From Catenaria anguillulae PL171 (Eukaryota; Blastocladiomycota; Blastocladiomycetes; Blastocladiales; Catenariaceae): 22,042 nt of DNA. The position numbers and the translations under genes were made by a program. Below, in pieces: positions 9,181-19,600 of this stretch. Numbering within the stretch: the stretch's first letter is position 1; every line of letters begins with the position of its first letter. The stretch lies in assembly GCA_002102555.1 (NCBI GenBank), contig MCFL01000351.1, positions 1-22,042 on the forward strand, in the 5' to 3' direction. The notes beneath the pieces were generated by a model. It saw only the letters and a list, made by a program, of their open reading frames with translations, was not told the DNA's origin and ran no database searches.

Positions 9181-10792
9181 ATGCATACCAGCCGCATCCT
9201 CCTCAGCGCTGCACCAAAGCCTCCCACCTCCCCTGCGTCCGCCGCCGCCGCGGTCGCCGCTGTTACGGCAGCGCTCAAGTCGTCGTCCGCCACGGTCACT
9301 GCCGCGGCGGCGTCTGCAGCCTCGGCCGCTACCTCGCGACTGATTGCTGCGACTACCGCACCCGCGAACGCTGCCGTAACAACCGAACAGCCGCGCAAGA
9401 CGCTCATTCCGTTGACACGGTTGCAGTTGCTGACCAGATTGCCGCGATCGAATCATCGTGAGGCAACCGTCTATGTCAAAGGTGGGTGGATATCGTCTTC
9501 TTTTTGTCGTCCACATCCCCGAGTACGTGGATTGTTGACATGGCCCCGTGCGTGCCCGCGGCAGTCGTGTAGGTTTCTTGCAGTCTGGTGAAGACCCGAG
9601 AAACTTTGACTCGTGGCTGCAATCACACCATTTGCTGGCGCTCTCGCCCAAACACAGCTGGGTCCGTCCTTTCGATTCGTTCATTGTGTACCTGCAAGTC
9701 GATTGTACTCACTGTCTGCCACAAACGAACCCCTCCCATCAGGACGGCCTCAGTTTTGGATACAGCTGGAACTCGGGTGCCCTGCTTCACCCAATCACCC
9801 TGCCCGTCCCACTCACCACCCTCGGCACCGTGGCCACACGCCTGCTCACACTTTCGCGCCTCACTCCAGCGGGTGTTCTCGGGTCGCTCGCGCTCGACAC
9901 CACACTCAACCTAGGCAAACTCGCCTGGCAATTCCGTCAAGCGTCAAGCGCCGCCGAGCTGGGCGCTCCGCAGCTCGCAGAGACGCTCCGCGAGTTGCGC
10001 AAGGAATGCGACCATGTACGTGTCGTGGCGCATTCGCTCGGGTGTCGGCATGTCACGCATGCCATTGCACTCATGCATCCGGACGATCGGCCAGATACGG
10101 TCCATTTGTGTGCGCCAGCAATGACCAATCAGTTTTTCCGAGCGGCGCAGGTACGGAAAAGGGCAGAAATTGAGGCTGTGATTCGACTGGAAGAGGAGCG
10201 GTTGCGGGCGGTGGAGGAACAACCAGAGCAAGTGCACGAGTCGATGGCCGAGTGGGGTGAGCCAGATGCGATTCCTTTGGCCGAGCAACCATTGCCGCAC
10301 ACTTCAGTTGGCACTGTGGATGAAACGAGCCACGAGGTTGTACCCATCCCATTGGCCAAGCGCGGCACGTATGTGTACTGGACCTCGCGCGACACGGTTC
10401 TTGCACTCTTGTTCCGTGCGGTTGCCTTGGGCGACTTGGCCATGGGCCACATTGGCGTGCACCCTCCGCCGCCACCGGGCCCGACGCCCGAAGCGCTTTC
10501 GGTTGCGCACGCAGAGTACCTGATGGGTAAGCACGACCAAGGAGCTGATGGGGTCGACGGCGGCCAGCCGCCAGATGTGATTCATTTACACCAGGATCCG
10601 TTTGGTCCCGGGCCAAGCCAGCTTGATATAGCGTGGGCAGGGAAAAGGTTGGTGCGTGAGTATGACACGGGGGCGACGCTCGAGTCGATTGATGTGTCAG
10701 AGCAGTTTGCGACGATATCGACTGTGCACACGGCATACTCGAGCAGGTTCCACGCTATGGCGAGAGAGTACTGGCATGCAAATCAGTGGTAG
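9181..10792 (+). CDS. Alpha/beta hydrolase with AHSLG nucleophile elbow (DUF726/DUF900-like)
   Basis: Exons 9181-9481, 9573-9661 and 9743-10792 encode 479 aa. The first intron (gtgggt/gtag, phase 1) joins VYVK to GFLQSGEDPRNFDSWL. The second (gtccgt/atcag, phase 0) joins KHSW to DGLSFGYSWNSG. Together they give the typical N-terminal half of this hydrolase type. The likely catalytic triad is Ser228 (VVAHSLGCRH), Asp347 (YWTSRDTVL) and His459 (TVHTAYSSRF). The family is thought to act on esters or lipids, but the substrate is unknown. The first 75 residues are Ala/Ser/Thr-rich with scattered Arg and almost no acidic residues, so an organelle presequence is possible. A charged insertion of about 70 residues, with a helical RLEEERLRAVEEQ stretch, separates the core after the nucleophile from the strand carrying the acid. 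The fold is confident; the exact family name is less so. Confidence 0.75.
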
Positions 10793-11567
10793 ATTCATTT
10801 GTCTTGACTGTTTTCTGTTATGTGACAAGGACATTTTCCCACGTTTTTTGTTGTCTGCATGCAACTGCAACGTGAGTTGATTTGATAGCGAAAAGAGGCG
10901 TCCAACTTGAGGTTGCGATTGGTTTTGGGCTGCAGTGATTCCTCGGCGGCCAGCGACGAATGGCAAACGCCAAACGGCCACAAAGCCGTAAACACTCGCC
11001 GCACAGACGGAACGAAAGCGGATATCAAACTGTTCATGCATTTATCGACCCCAGTACATTTTCAATAAAGCGCTTGATACACTCGACGCAATCGTCTTTG
11101 CAACTCAAGGCAATTGGCCCCCTCCTCCCCTTCTACTCTCTCGCGCCCGTCGCTCTGGCTGTCCACACCCCCCCCCACTTGACTCGCTCGCCAACTTCTG
11201 ACTGCCTGCAACCAACACCAACACCCAAGGGATTCCATTGCCACACTCTCTTGCCGCTCTGTCACAACCCTCCCAAACAACCTTACCCTTACCCCCTTCA
11301 TTGCGCCGCGACCTAACGTACGCCAGCGCAAACTGTGCTCTACTGCAACCTGTCTTCGATGATCGCTGGCCGGCCCTTCTCCTCGCCGACCTCTGCTGCC
11401 GCCCGTTCGGTTCCGCGCGCCGCTGTGGTTCTCTCCCGCTCGGTCCGCCTGGCCTTCTGCCTCTCGCAACACACTCTTGCTCCACGCTGCACCTGCTGGC
11501 CCCTCGGATAAATTCATCGGAACCACCCCACCCCCCTCTAATCACCGTCTTCAACCCATCAAACACC
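10793..11567. other. Intergenic region and long leader of the PRL phosphatase gene
   Basis: This 775-bp stretch follows the hydrolase stop and precedes the phosphatase ATG. The part from about 11090 to 11567 is strongly C/T-rich with poly-C runs, as in many fungal promoters and leaders. The frame of the phosphatase stays open upstream to 11238, but that extension is C/P/L-rich and lacks conserved sequence, so I treat it as leader. A TATA-like ataaatt lies near 11508, about 60 bp before the ATG, and an aataaag near 11065 may be the hydrolase poly(A) signal. No RNA gene was seen. Confidence 0.4.
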
Positions 11568-12647
11568 ATGTACGCATCGGACCGCATCCCGCCCACGTCG
11601 TACCTGAGCCGCATGTTTTCCATCGTCTCGCACGGTGACCTGCGCTTCCTGATCCTTGACTGCCCCTCGGACTCGACGCTGCCCTCCGTCATCAAGATTC
11701 TCACCAAGGAGGGCGTTACGGACGTTGTGCGTGTGTGCGAGCCAACGTATGCCACGGACCCGTTGACGAGCTTGGGCATTCAGGTCCACGACCTCAGTTT
11801 CAAGGATGGCGGTGTGCCGCCGCACTCTGTCCTTGCAAAGTTCATGGCACTCGTCGAGCAACGGTTTCATCACAAGACTCTGCCGCCGGGCTTTGTGGAG
11901 CATCAGATGCAAGTGAATGGGACTTCAGGGACGGGCTCGGCGCCGTCGTCGCCCATGGCCGTTGCGGCCGAACCTTCACCTTCGGCCTCCTTCTCTCGCC
12001 CAGCATCGCTGCGGTCGGCCACCTCCACCGACTCGACCGACCACCCTCCTCCTCCTTCCCATGCTCACGGCACATCCTCCATGTCAACGTCGACCTCGTC
12101 GCAACCCCCGCATCCGCCCGCACCCACCACCATTGCCGTGCACTGCGTTGCAGGGCTCGGCCGCGCACCCGTCCTGATTGCCGTTGCCCTCATTGAGCAC
12201 GGCATGTCGCCGCTGGACGCCATTGAGTACGTGCGCGCTCGGCGCCGCGGCGCATTCAACACAACGCAGGTCAAGTACTTGGATGCGTACAAGCCGCAGT
12301 TTCGGTTGCATGATGGCTCTGGCAAGCGCCAAGGGTCCGGCAGAGGGTCGCCAAGGTTGTTTGCGAGTTTGGGCCAGGTGGTGAGTGGTGGGCGCAGGTC
12401 GTTGACGGGGTCGCCAGAGCCCGGGGCCGCGGCCAATGGCAGTGCGATCGGGAATGGGAATGGCGAGAATGCGGGTGGCAAGGTCGACAAGGAAAAGGCA
12501 CAGTCGATCCATGGGACAGGTGCCGGGTGGGGGGATGCAGTCAAGCACAAGTTTGGCAAGTTGGTAGGTGGATTGGCCAAGAAGCGGTCGGGGTCGGCCA
12601 TGGCGGCGCCCGCCAAGACGGCAACAGATTTGGCTGCGCATCCCTGA
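11568..12647 (+). CDS. PRL-type (PTP4A) protein phosphatase with internal insertion and long tail
   Basis: A single exon encodes 359 aa; animal PRLs are about 170 aa. PRLs are small dual-specificity-like phosphatases that also bind CNNM magnesium transporters. The core is clear: LRFLILDCP, GVTDVVRVCEPTY, VHDLSFKDGGVPP, the P-loop HCVAGLGRAPV (Cys193, with the PRL-type Ala after the Arg), ALIEHGMSPLDAIEYVR and RRRGAFNTTQVKYL. Cys57 in RVCEPTY corresponds to the redox cysteine of PRLs, and Asp80 to the acid-loop aspartate, although Trp-Pro of that loop is replaced by Leu-Ser. Residues about 104-187 are a Ser/Pro/Thr-rich insertion between the helix ending FHHK and the strand TIAVHC. Splicing cannot remove all of it, because no AG dinucleotide occurs at 12004-12151. 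The C-terminal 100 residues are Gly/Lys-rich and end DLAAHP, so the CaaX prenylation box of animal PRLs is absent. The start at 11568 has a good accATG context. Confidence 0.88.
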   Translation: MYASDRIPPTSYLSRMFSIVSHGDLRFLILDCPSDSTLPSVIKILTKEGVTDVVRVCEPTYATDPLTSLGIQVHDLSFKDGGVPPHSVLAKFMALVEQRFHHKTLPPGFVEHQMQVNGTSGTGSAPSSPMAVAAEPSPSASFSRPASLRSATSTDSTDHPPPPSHAHGTSSMSTSTSSQPPHPPAPTTIAVHCVAGLGRAPVLIAVALIEHGMSPLDAIEYVRARRRGAFNTTQVKYLDAYKPQFRLHDGSGKRQGSGRGSPRLFASLGQVVSGGRRSLTGSPEPGAAANGSAIGNGNGENAGGKVDKEKAQSIHGTGAGWGDAVKHKFGKLVGGLAKKRSGSAMAAPAKTATDLAAHP

Positions 12648-13313
12648 TTATTCAGGTTGGTTCTTTGCAGTTCTCTTGTGCACTTGCCTCGACGACTCTG
12701 GGCATGTGCACGTCTTGTACTGTGTGGATGTTTTTGTGTTTCCCTTCACTATTTCCTCTGCTTGCTACAGCTTGCGCCATGTATGACTCCATTTGTTTTC
12801 CTACCACCTCCCTCCCAGCCTACCCACCCTCGTCGCCTCCTTACCATTTGTTTTGCATCGCCAGTCTGCTCATGTCGTCTGCCTGTTTAGTGTTTTTGTT
12901 CCACTCGGCCGCCTGACCCTCGCTTTCTTTCATTTTTGCTCTTGTTTTAGTTCTACTCTACATGATGCTATCCGTTCATTCGCTAGCCGTCGCTTCATTC
13001 TACACACACAAACGAGATGATATCCTGCTGTACTCTCACTCTCTATGTTCTTCTTCCTTGGCAATGTTTGTTACTGTGCTTCATGTTTCGATCTCTCGCA
13101 CTGCGCACACACAAATCACAAGGAATCCATACACGTATTTACATATCTTGCTTGACTTTAGTTTTACATGTTATATATTTACATGTTACGACATCCACTC
13201 AATACGGGTGGAAAGTGTGAAGACAAAAACGAGAGGGCCGCCAGATCAACAACGGATCCCTGGCACACTCACACACGGAAGAAATCCAAACAACAAAACA
13301 TAAAAGCGTCTAC
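12648..13313. other. Convergent 3' spacer between PRL and glycerol kinase genes
   Basis: This 666-bp stretch separates two stops that face each other. It is T- and C-rich on the plus strand (12650-13080), then turns AT-rich with TATATTTACATG-like sequence near 13170. It probably holds both 3' untranslated regions. No coding frame with conserved sequence and no RNA gene was seen. Confidence 0.5.
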
Positions 13314-15192
13314 CTAGTGTTCAACGATGATCTCGTCCTCGGCCGCCGCCACATCATCGGCATCGATCCAATCCAAGGTGCGCTCGACAGCCTTCTTCCA
13401 CTTGCGCAACCTGCGGTCGCGGTTGTCCTGGCTGACCTTTGGCACAAACTCCTCGGTGCCCTCAGCATTCACCTTGTCGAGCTGCTCCAAAGTGATGGTG
13501 TCTGTGGCCAGCGCTGCAGCAATTGCAGCCCCCAATGCCGTCGTCTCCCTCATGGCGGGCCGCCGCACGGGAATGCCGGCAATATCCGCTTGCAATTGCA
13601 TGGCGAGATCCGAGTTTGTCATGCCGCCATCCACCTTGAGCACCGCCAACGGCTTGCCCGAATCCAAGTTCATGGCATTGAGCACATCGTACGACTGGAA
13701 CCCAACACACTCGAGCACGGCACGGCAAATGTGCCTGCGGTCCGTGTACGTGGTCATGCCCACAAGCACGCCACGTGCGTCGTCGCGCCAGTACGGCGCG
13801 TACAGGCCCGAAAACGCTGGCACAAAGTACACGCCGCCCGTGTGTGCGACTTGTGCGGCGTACGTGTTAACGTCGGGCGTGTCCTGGATGAGGTGCAGCG
13901 AGTCGCGCAAAAACTTGACCGAGGCACCACCAACAGCAACCGAGCCCTCGAGTGCATACGTAGGCGCGCCAAGCTTGGGGATGTCGTAGCCGGCCGTCGT
14001 CAACAGGCCATGCTTGGAAGGAACCACCTCGGCGCCCGTGTTGAAGAGCATGAAGCACCCCGTGCCGTACGTGTTCTTTGCCTCGCCAACGGCAAAGCAC
14101 TTTTGGCCAACGAGCGCGGCCTGTTGATCGCCAAGGTTACCCGCTAGCGGTACGCCCGCCAATGCGCCGCCGTGCACGTGCGCGTACACGTACGACGAGG
14201 GCATGATCTTGGGCAGCCACGCCTCTTGAATGCCGAAAAAGTCGAGCATCTTGGGCGACCACTTGCGCTCACGGAGGTCCATGAGAAGAGTACGACTGGC
14301 GTTGGAAAAGTCGGTCATGTACACGCCGCCGTTGGCCGCGCCTCCAGACAGGTTGTACAGGAGCCAAGCGTCAATGGTGCCGAACCGCAACGTGCCCGCG
14401 GCGGCAGCCGACTTGACGGCATCAACATTGTCAAGCATCCAGCGCATCTTGGAGGCCGAGAAGTAAGTGTTGAGCGGAAGGCCCGTGATGTCGGCAAAGG
14501 CATCCTTTGACCCGCCCGCCTTGGCAATCAGCGAGTCGACCAGCGCTTGCGGCCGCGTGTCGTGCCACACAATGGCATTGCACAGAGGCTCGCCCGTGGT
14601 GGCATCCCAGGCACATGTGGTCTCGCGCTGGTTGGTCACGCCCATGGCTACATACACGATGAATATCGGGCGGATGGCGAAATGCAAATTAGCATCGGGC
14701 AGATCCACGGCAGGTGGGTGTGGCGTAGGAAGACAGTGACCACGTACACTTGATCATGGCAGGGTCCAAACCCTTTGCCTTCATGGCCTTGACCACCTCT
14801 TCAATGCACGTCTCTACCGTGTCGAGAATCACCTTGGGGTCATGCTCGGTCCACCCGGCATGGGGATGGATCTGATCAAACTCCATCTGGTGGACGGCCA
14901 CAATGGCGCCCGTGGTGTCAAACACAATGAACCGCGAGCTGGTGGTGCCCTGATCCACGGCCGACAGGTAGACGCCATCAGCGGGCGGCGTGGTCGTGTA
15001 CACCTTGGCGACAAAGGGCTCGGTGGCAGGCATGTCGAGAGCGGAATCGGTGGGCTTTGCGGAAGGTGATGAGGCAGACGCAGGGATGGTCGAGAGGCGG
15101 CGGGTCGAGTTGGACGACGAGTGGTGCGTGCCAAACAGCTTTTTCAGGAGGCGGGCAAGAGGGGAACCGGGCTTGCTTTTTGAAGGGGCCAT
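13314..15192 (-). CDS. Glycerol kinase (FGGY family) with N-terminal extension
   Basis: Minus-strand exons 15192-14748 and 14647-13314 encode 592 aa. The 100-nt phase 1 intron (gtacgt/gtag) joins LDPAMIK to [11 protein letters not shown]. The enzyme phosphorylates glycerol with ATP to glycerol-3-phosphate, the entry step of glycerol use and a source for lipid synthesis. Signature elements in order: the [15 protein letters not shown] phosphate-binding loop, [30 protein letters not shown], a [14 protein letters not shown] loop, [59 protein letters not shown] and [19 protein letters not shown]. The family is usually about 500-520 aa; the surplus is an N-terminal extension of about 75 residues with RLLKKLF and Ser/Arg-rich sequence, possibly for targeting. 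The ATG at 15192 is the first in frame and lies about 110 bp below a TATA box; upstream codons lack an ATG. Confidence 0.94.
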
Positions 15193-15297
15193 GCTTGTGA
15201 TACTTTGCGTTGCCAGTGTTGAAAATGGGCGGCAAGGAGTGCTGTCGGAGTTGTGAGGCAAGATGGCGGACACGAGGTGGCGAGACGGGCAAGCGCC

Positions 15298-15303
15298 TTT
15301 ATA
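15298..15303 (-). promoter_or_regulatory. TATA box of the glycerol kinase gene
   Basis: Read on the minus strand, GGTATAAAGG lies about 110 bp upstream of the glycerol kinase ATG. A start of transcription 25-35 bp downstream would leave a 5' leader of about 75-85 nt. This is the clearest TATA element in the window and supports the chosen ATG. Promoter function is inferred from sequence and position. Confidence 0.6.
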
Positions 15304-15377
15304 CCCTGGTAGGGGAATCGATGGGGGCGGCCGCGGTCAAGATCAAGTCAACGAATGGAGGCCAGTGTGAGCATGCA

Positions 15378-16217
15378 TTAGTTGCATGCGCATATGATGG
15401 GCGGCGATGGCGGATGATGCATATGAAGTGAAAGCAAACCAACAATTTGGCTCAAGTGATGTCTCGAGTGTCTCGTGGCACCGCGGTTGGCGTTGCGAAC
15501 AACGGCCAAATTCTCGTGTGCAAACACATGGAACGGCGGACAAAGGGAATTAAACAGCAACGAACCGGTATTGGTGGCGTATGTTGGTCTTACCGACACT
15601 TGCACGCCATCATGCGCAAGTGCGGGCGGTAAACTCCATTTCCTTCCGGCTGCCGTCAGTGGCCCCGTGCCCTTCAAGTTGAAACCGGTCCGATCCGATC
15701 GGCAACCATCCAGCAGTGCATGACCAGCAACAACGGCTCGCATCCGCTGCTCATTCCGTTCGTAGACGGAGGTGATGATGTCGATGGACCCGGGAGCGGC
15801 TGTTGATGGCTGAGGTTGCTGCAATTGCCTTGGCAATGCAGCTGACGGCACTGGCGTAACTTGCGTCGTCGGTAGATGCTGTCGAGCATGGCCGCGGGTG
15901 ATGGTGCCTTTGAATGGTGACGATGATGCACCACGAATCCAAAACAAGGGCAATTGCGTCAACAATTGCTGCTGCAGGTTGACATGGTGGTAGTTGATGG
16001 CATGATATGGATGCACGTCTACGTCTGCTTGTTCTTGCCAACCATCCGCAACCACAGAACCGGCTGAATGGGACCGACTTCCACCGGCGGCTGCAACAGC
16101 AGCACGGGTTCCGCCCGCAATCAGCAGGCGAGTCGACCATGAAAGCCGCGGGAGTGCTCTCGGCGCTCCTGCAACGAGAATGCGAGCCGTTGACGTCGAA
16201 ACCAGAGAGACAGGCAT
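15378..16217 (-). CDS. Hypothetical protein with mitochondrial-type presequence
   Basis: One open frame of 279 aa begins at an ATG at 16217. I do not recognise the family. The first 55 residues are rich in Arg, Ser, Ala and Leu and have no Asp or Glu (starting MPVSLVSTSTARILVAGAPR), a typical mitochondrial presequence, and reach SHSAGSVV as a possible cleavage region. The middle is Gln/His/Pro-rich and includes LTQLPLFWIRG and SIDIITSVYERNEQRM. A later segment has GRKWSLPPALAHDG. Codons end mostly in C or G, as in the neighbouring genes. A donor-like gtaaga at 15593 (minus strand) follows DGVQVS, so the true C-terminus may be spliced and differ from the open frame. The gene lies upstream of and on the same strand as glycerol kinase, but it has its own spacing and nothing ties the two functions. 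It could also be a chance frame, though the composition argues against that. Confidence 0.45.
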   Translation of the reverse strand: MPVSLVSTSTARILVAGAPRALPRLSWSTRLLIAGGTRAAVAAAGGSRSHSAGSVVADGWQEQADVDVHPYHAINYHHVNLQQQLLTQLPLFWIRGASSSPFKGTITRGHARQHLPTTQVTPVPSAALPRQLQQPQPSTAAPGSIDIITSVYERNEQRMRAVVAGHALLDGCRSDRTGFNLKGTGPLTAAGRKWSLPPALAHDGVQVSVRPTYATNTGSLLFNSLCPPFHVFAHENLAVVRNANRGATRHSRHHLSQIVGLLSLHMHHPPSPPIICACN

Positions 16218-16630
16218 CGTGGTTCAAGATGGAGAACCGAGACAAGGGTTTGTTTCGTGAGACACGGCAATGGGTCGAAGGCTACGAACTGGACAAATTG
16301 CACTGTCTGACAAAAGAATGACTGACGGAACAAGTGACAAGTTGAATATTCAGTGTTGACGATGAGTCGGGGGGAGTATGGGTTTTATTTATATTTGCGA
16401 AGATGCTGGCTGAGCAGTGGGAACTTGGGAGGGACGGATTCATACGACGGTGCGCGAAACATGATATTCCGGGAGGGTAAGGACATCTGAATCCAGTGCA
16501 TGATAAATACTTGAGAAAGAAAAGAACGACATTATTGAATGAGTACGCGAGCAAAATCAGAGGCCATAACAAAAAAGGGACAAAACGGCAACTTGGGAAT
16601 CAAAGTAAAGCCTGAAAACTGTCCAACCGT
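16218..16630. other. Spacer between hypothetical and coiled-coil genes
   Basis: This 413-bp stretch is less GC-rich than the flanking genes. It should contain the promoter of the hypothetical minus-strand gene (start 16217) and the 3' end of the coiled-coil gene (stop at 16631). TTTATTTATATTT lies at about 16383-16396 on the plus strand; on the minus strand it gives AAATATAAATAAA, a possible TATA or poly(A) element. No gene was seen. Confidence 0.4.
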
Positions 16631-19600
16631 TCACGTTCCCATGAGCAATGCCTGTTGCACCTTTTGGCTCGACCGCAATAAACTCAAATTCCTCAACTGC
16701 GGCCTTTCCGCCGCCCGCAGTTGTTGTCCTGACGGCTCCCTTGTCGTACTTGCCCTCGTCCCCACAGCCTTCTTGCGATCCACGGCTGGTGACGACGCCG
16801 CACTCGACCGCACGCTCGCAGCCCTTGACACTTGCTGTTGCTGCTGAGTCTGACGCGTCACAGCCGACGGCTGCTCTCCTACGTCCTCGTTGTGCTCACA
16901 ACCATCACCGACACCCATTTCCGCCAACTCGCGATCCAACTCTGCCAGTCGCCGAATGACCCGCTGAATCACCGGATGCATGTCTTTCTTTGCCTTCAAA
17001 TCGCGCGCCGCATCGCTCTGCCTGACGAGCCGCGCAAGCTCAACATGCAGCACGTGCTGCTGCTCTTCGAGCTTGCGGCGCGAGTTTTCAGCAGCAGGGA
17101 TCGCGTGGGCAACAACGGTCGCGACAGGATGCCGGTGGGACGTGGCGTGTGGGTCGCCATGGCAGTGCGGGCAAAGGCCCGGCGCGTGGTTCTTGGCCAG
17201 CGACATCATGCGTTGTAGGTTGACTGGGAGTGAATGCGATTTACCTGGGTTGGAGCCAAGGATGAAGGGCGGTTTACTTGACCCCGACGCCGCCGACGGC
17301 CCACTTGCTTGCACGTTGCTAGTCGACATGGCCGTTGGGGCGGCGGCCGAGAGCACTTTCCGGCGTGACGACTCTGTGTGCCGCCTTGGACTCGGATCTG
17401 ACTGGCGGTCATGGTACCGCACTGCAGTAGCATCCACGGACCGGCCACGAACGCGCACTCTTGCCGGCGACACGGGCGCCGATCTTGGCCGAACAACAGG
17501 CTCCTGATGATAGTGATGGTGATGGTGATCCAGTTCGTACGCCTCGCCGACAGCTGCCGCAGCTGCGGCGCGCTCCCTTTCCAACCTTCGCATGGCGACC
17601 GCACGCAGCTTGCGCATCATCTCGCGCTGCAGCTCCGCGTGAAGCACTTTGCGGCGGGCGCGGCGGACCTTTGCGTCATCGTCCTCAGGTTCCACTCCAC
17701 CAGTACGCTCGCCATTCCCGCGGTCCTCGGACGCGCTTGATGCCGCCGAACTCGCGCTATCCTTGCGTGCGCGCCGATCCGTCTGCACACTCGTCTCCCG
17801 CAACACGCGGTACTGCGTCGCCGCCGTCGTGGTCGCATTCGGGGTCACGCCCGACGACGGCGTTTGGGTTTGCATATCGGCCACAGGTGTCAATGGCCGA
17901 CTTTGCGCATCCACCGGACGCCCGGCTAAACCACCGACGGCAGGCATGGGCGGCGAGCCCGGGCCAGGATCTAATACGCCTCCTCTCGCAAACCGACCCT
18001 CTCCATCCACCTCCCTTAACCTGCGCTCTTGCATCTTTACCGTGTCGCCCAACTCCTTGACCATCCTCTGTAAACTCACAACCTGTGATCTTAACTCGCC
18101 AACCTTGCCGCTTTCCATCCTCGCCAGCTCTGCCTTTCGCTCACGATCCTCATCCACGACCCGCAAATGCCTCCTGACCCCCGCCAGCTCGCCCCTTACC
18201 CCCTCCACCTCGCTCTGTGCGCCCGCCAACTCGGCCCTTAACCTGCCGGTCTCGTCCTCGGCCGCCTTGACACGGTCCATCAGCCGGTCGCGCGCCGCCG
18301 TCACGTCGCGCAGCTGCGCAGTCAGTTGATTGACAGCGTGGGCGAGTTCGTGCGGCGGGTGCGAGTAGAGCGGATCGGTTGGCGGCGACGAGGGTGATGG
18401 GGGAGATGCGATGGGGGCAGCCGCGCCGGCGGTGGAAGGTACCGGCGCAGGCGTGCGAGCGGATCCGGATCCGAGCGCGGCAGTGGCCGCGGCGACAGCT
18501 GCGGGCCGTGCGGCCATGGTCATTGTGGACTGCATTGTGCTCGGCTTGGACTTGGATTTGGGCGTCGACACGACGCGCGGCATGGTTGGGTATTTCGGGA
18601 GCAGGTGCGCGTGTGTTAAGTCATCGTCGTCGTCGTCGTCGTCGCCGTACTCGGCGCCATCCGGCACATCCGTAACGTACGCTTCACGCAGCGGGGCGAC
18701 TGGAGGCGGCGGCGTCGAAGCCACGGGCGGAACTTGCGCGTGTTGTGCCGGAGGTGGCGTCGATGGGCGCCGTGCGCTCTCTGATCGCAACTGGTGTTGC
18801 ATGGCAACAAGAAACGAAGAGGGCGGGCCAGTGATGGTCGACTCTTGCGATCCGCGCCGGGCGCCAGTGTCTTGCGGTTGCGGGCGCGGGGTGAGTGGTG
18901 GCGAGGTTGATGATTCGGCAGCGACTGCATCAATGAGTGCGGCTGTCGAACCCATTTGCACGTCGAGCTGAAGTGACGGGAGTCGTGGTGGATACTGCTC
19001 GTCGGATGTTCTGGGGTTTGCAGGCGACTTGGATTTGGGTGCAACGGGCGTGGGCGATCCAGGGTCCTGATCTGCCGAGCTCGTCGACACGGACAACCCG
19101 GCGTGGTCCAATGCCGGAACTGGAAACAGGGGCGGTCGCCGTCCAAATCTACTTGCAGGGTTGGCATACATGACAGCGGCTGCGTCCGCGTCTTGCGCAG
19201 TCGTGAATCCACGGCCGCCAATGTAGGCGTGTTGAGGGACGGCCTGCTGTCCTGGTCGCGAGGGAAGGACGAGATCATCGTCATCATTTTCGGCATGGTA
19301 TGATTGCAAACCGGTTGGCTCAAGTGTACGACGAAAAGTGTTGGTGGCCGACAGGGCGGGCGGCACGGACGGAACAGGAAATAAGGTCGACAGCGACAGG
19401 CTCTGATCAAACGAGTCGCTTGCCCCAATGGCGGCCGCAAGTGCGCTTCCACGAGCGGCCAGAGCTTGCAATTCACCACGGACGTTGTCAATCTTTGAAT
19501 CGTCTTCACCGTTGCTCGTCCCGAGAAGCGAGTCGGGTTGAAGCGATGGCTTGGTAGGGCGCTTGTCGCGTTGCTGTGGGCGGTCGTCGAGCAAGAAGGA

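Noticed and set aside
17210-17245. Possible 21-nt intron (gtaaat...cccag) in the coiled-coil gene
   Set aside because: It is far shorter than the anchored introns (68-101 nt), the frame is open without it, and a GT and AG at this spacing are expected by chance.
17505-17535. TGGTGA-type repeat
   Set aside because: It encodes a His-rich run in the coiled-coil protein and does not mark a separate element.
18620-18652. GTC/GAC trinucleotide repeat
   Set aside because: It encodes an Asp run in the coiled-coil protein; acidic runs of this kind are common and the copy number is small.
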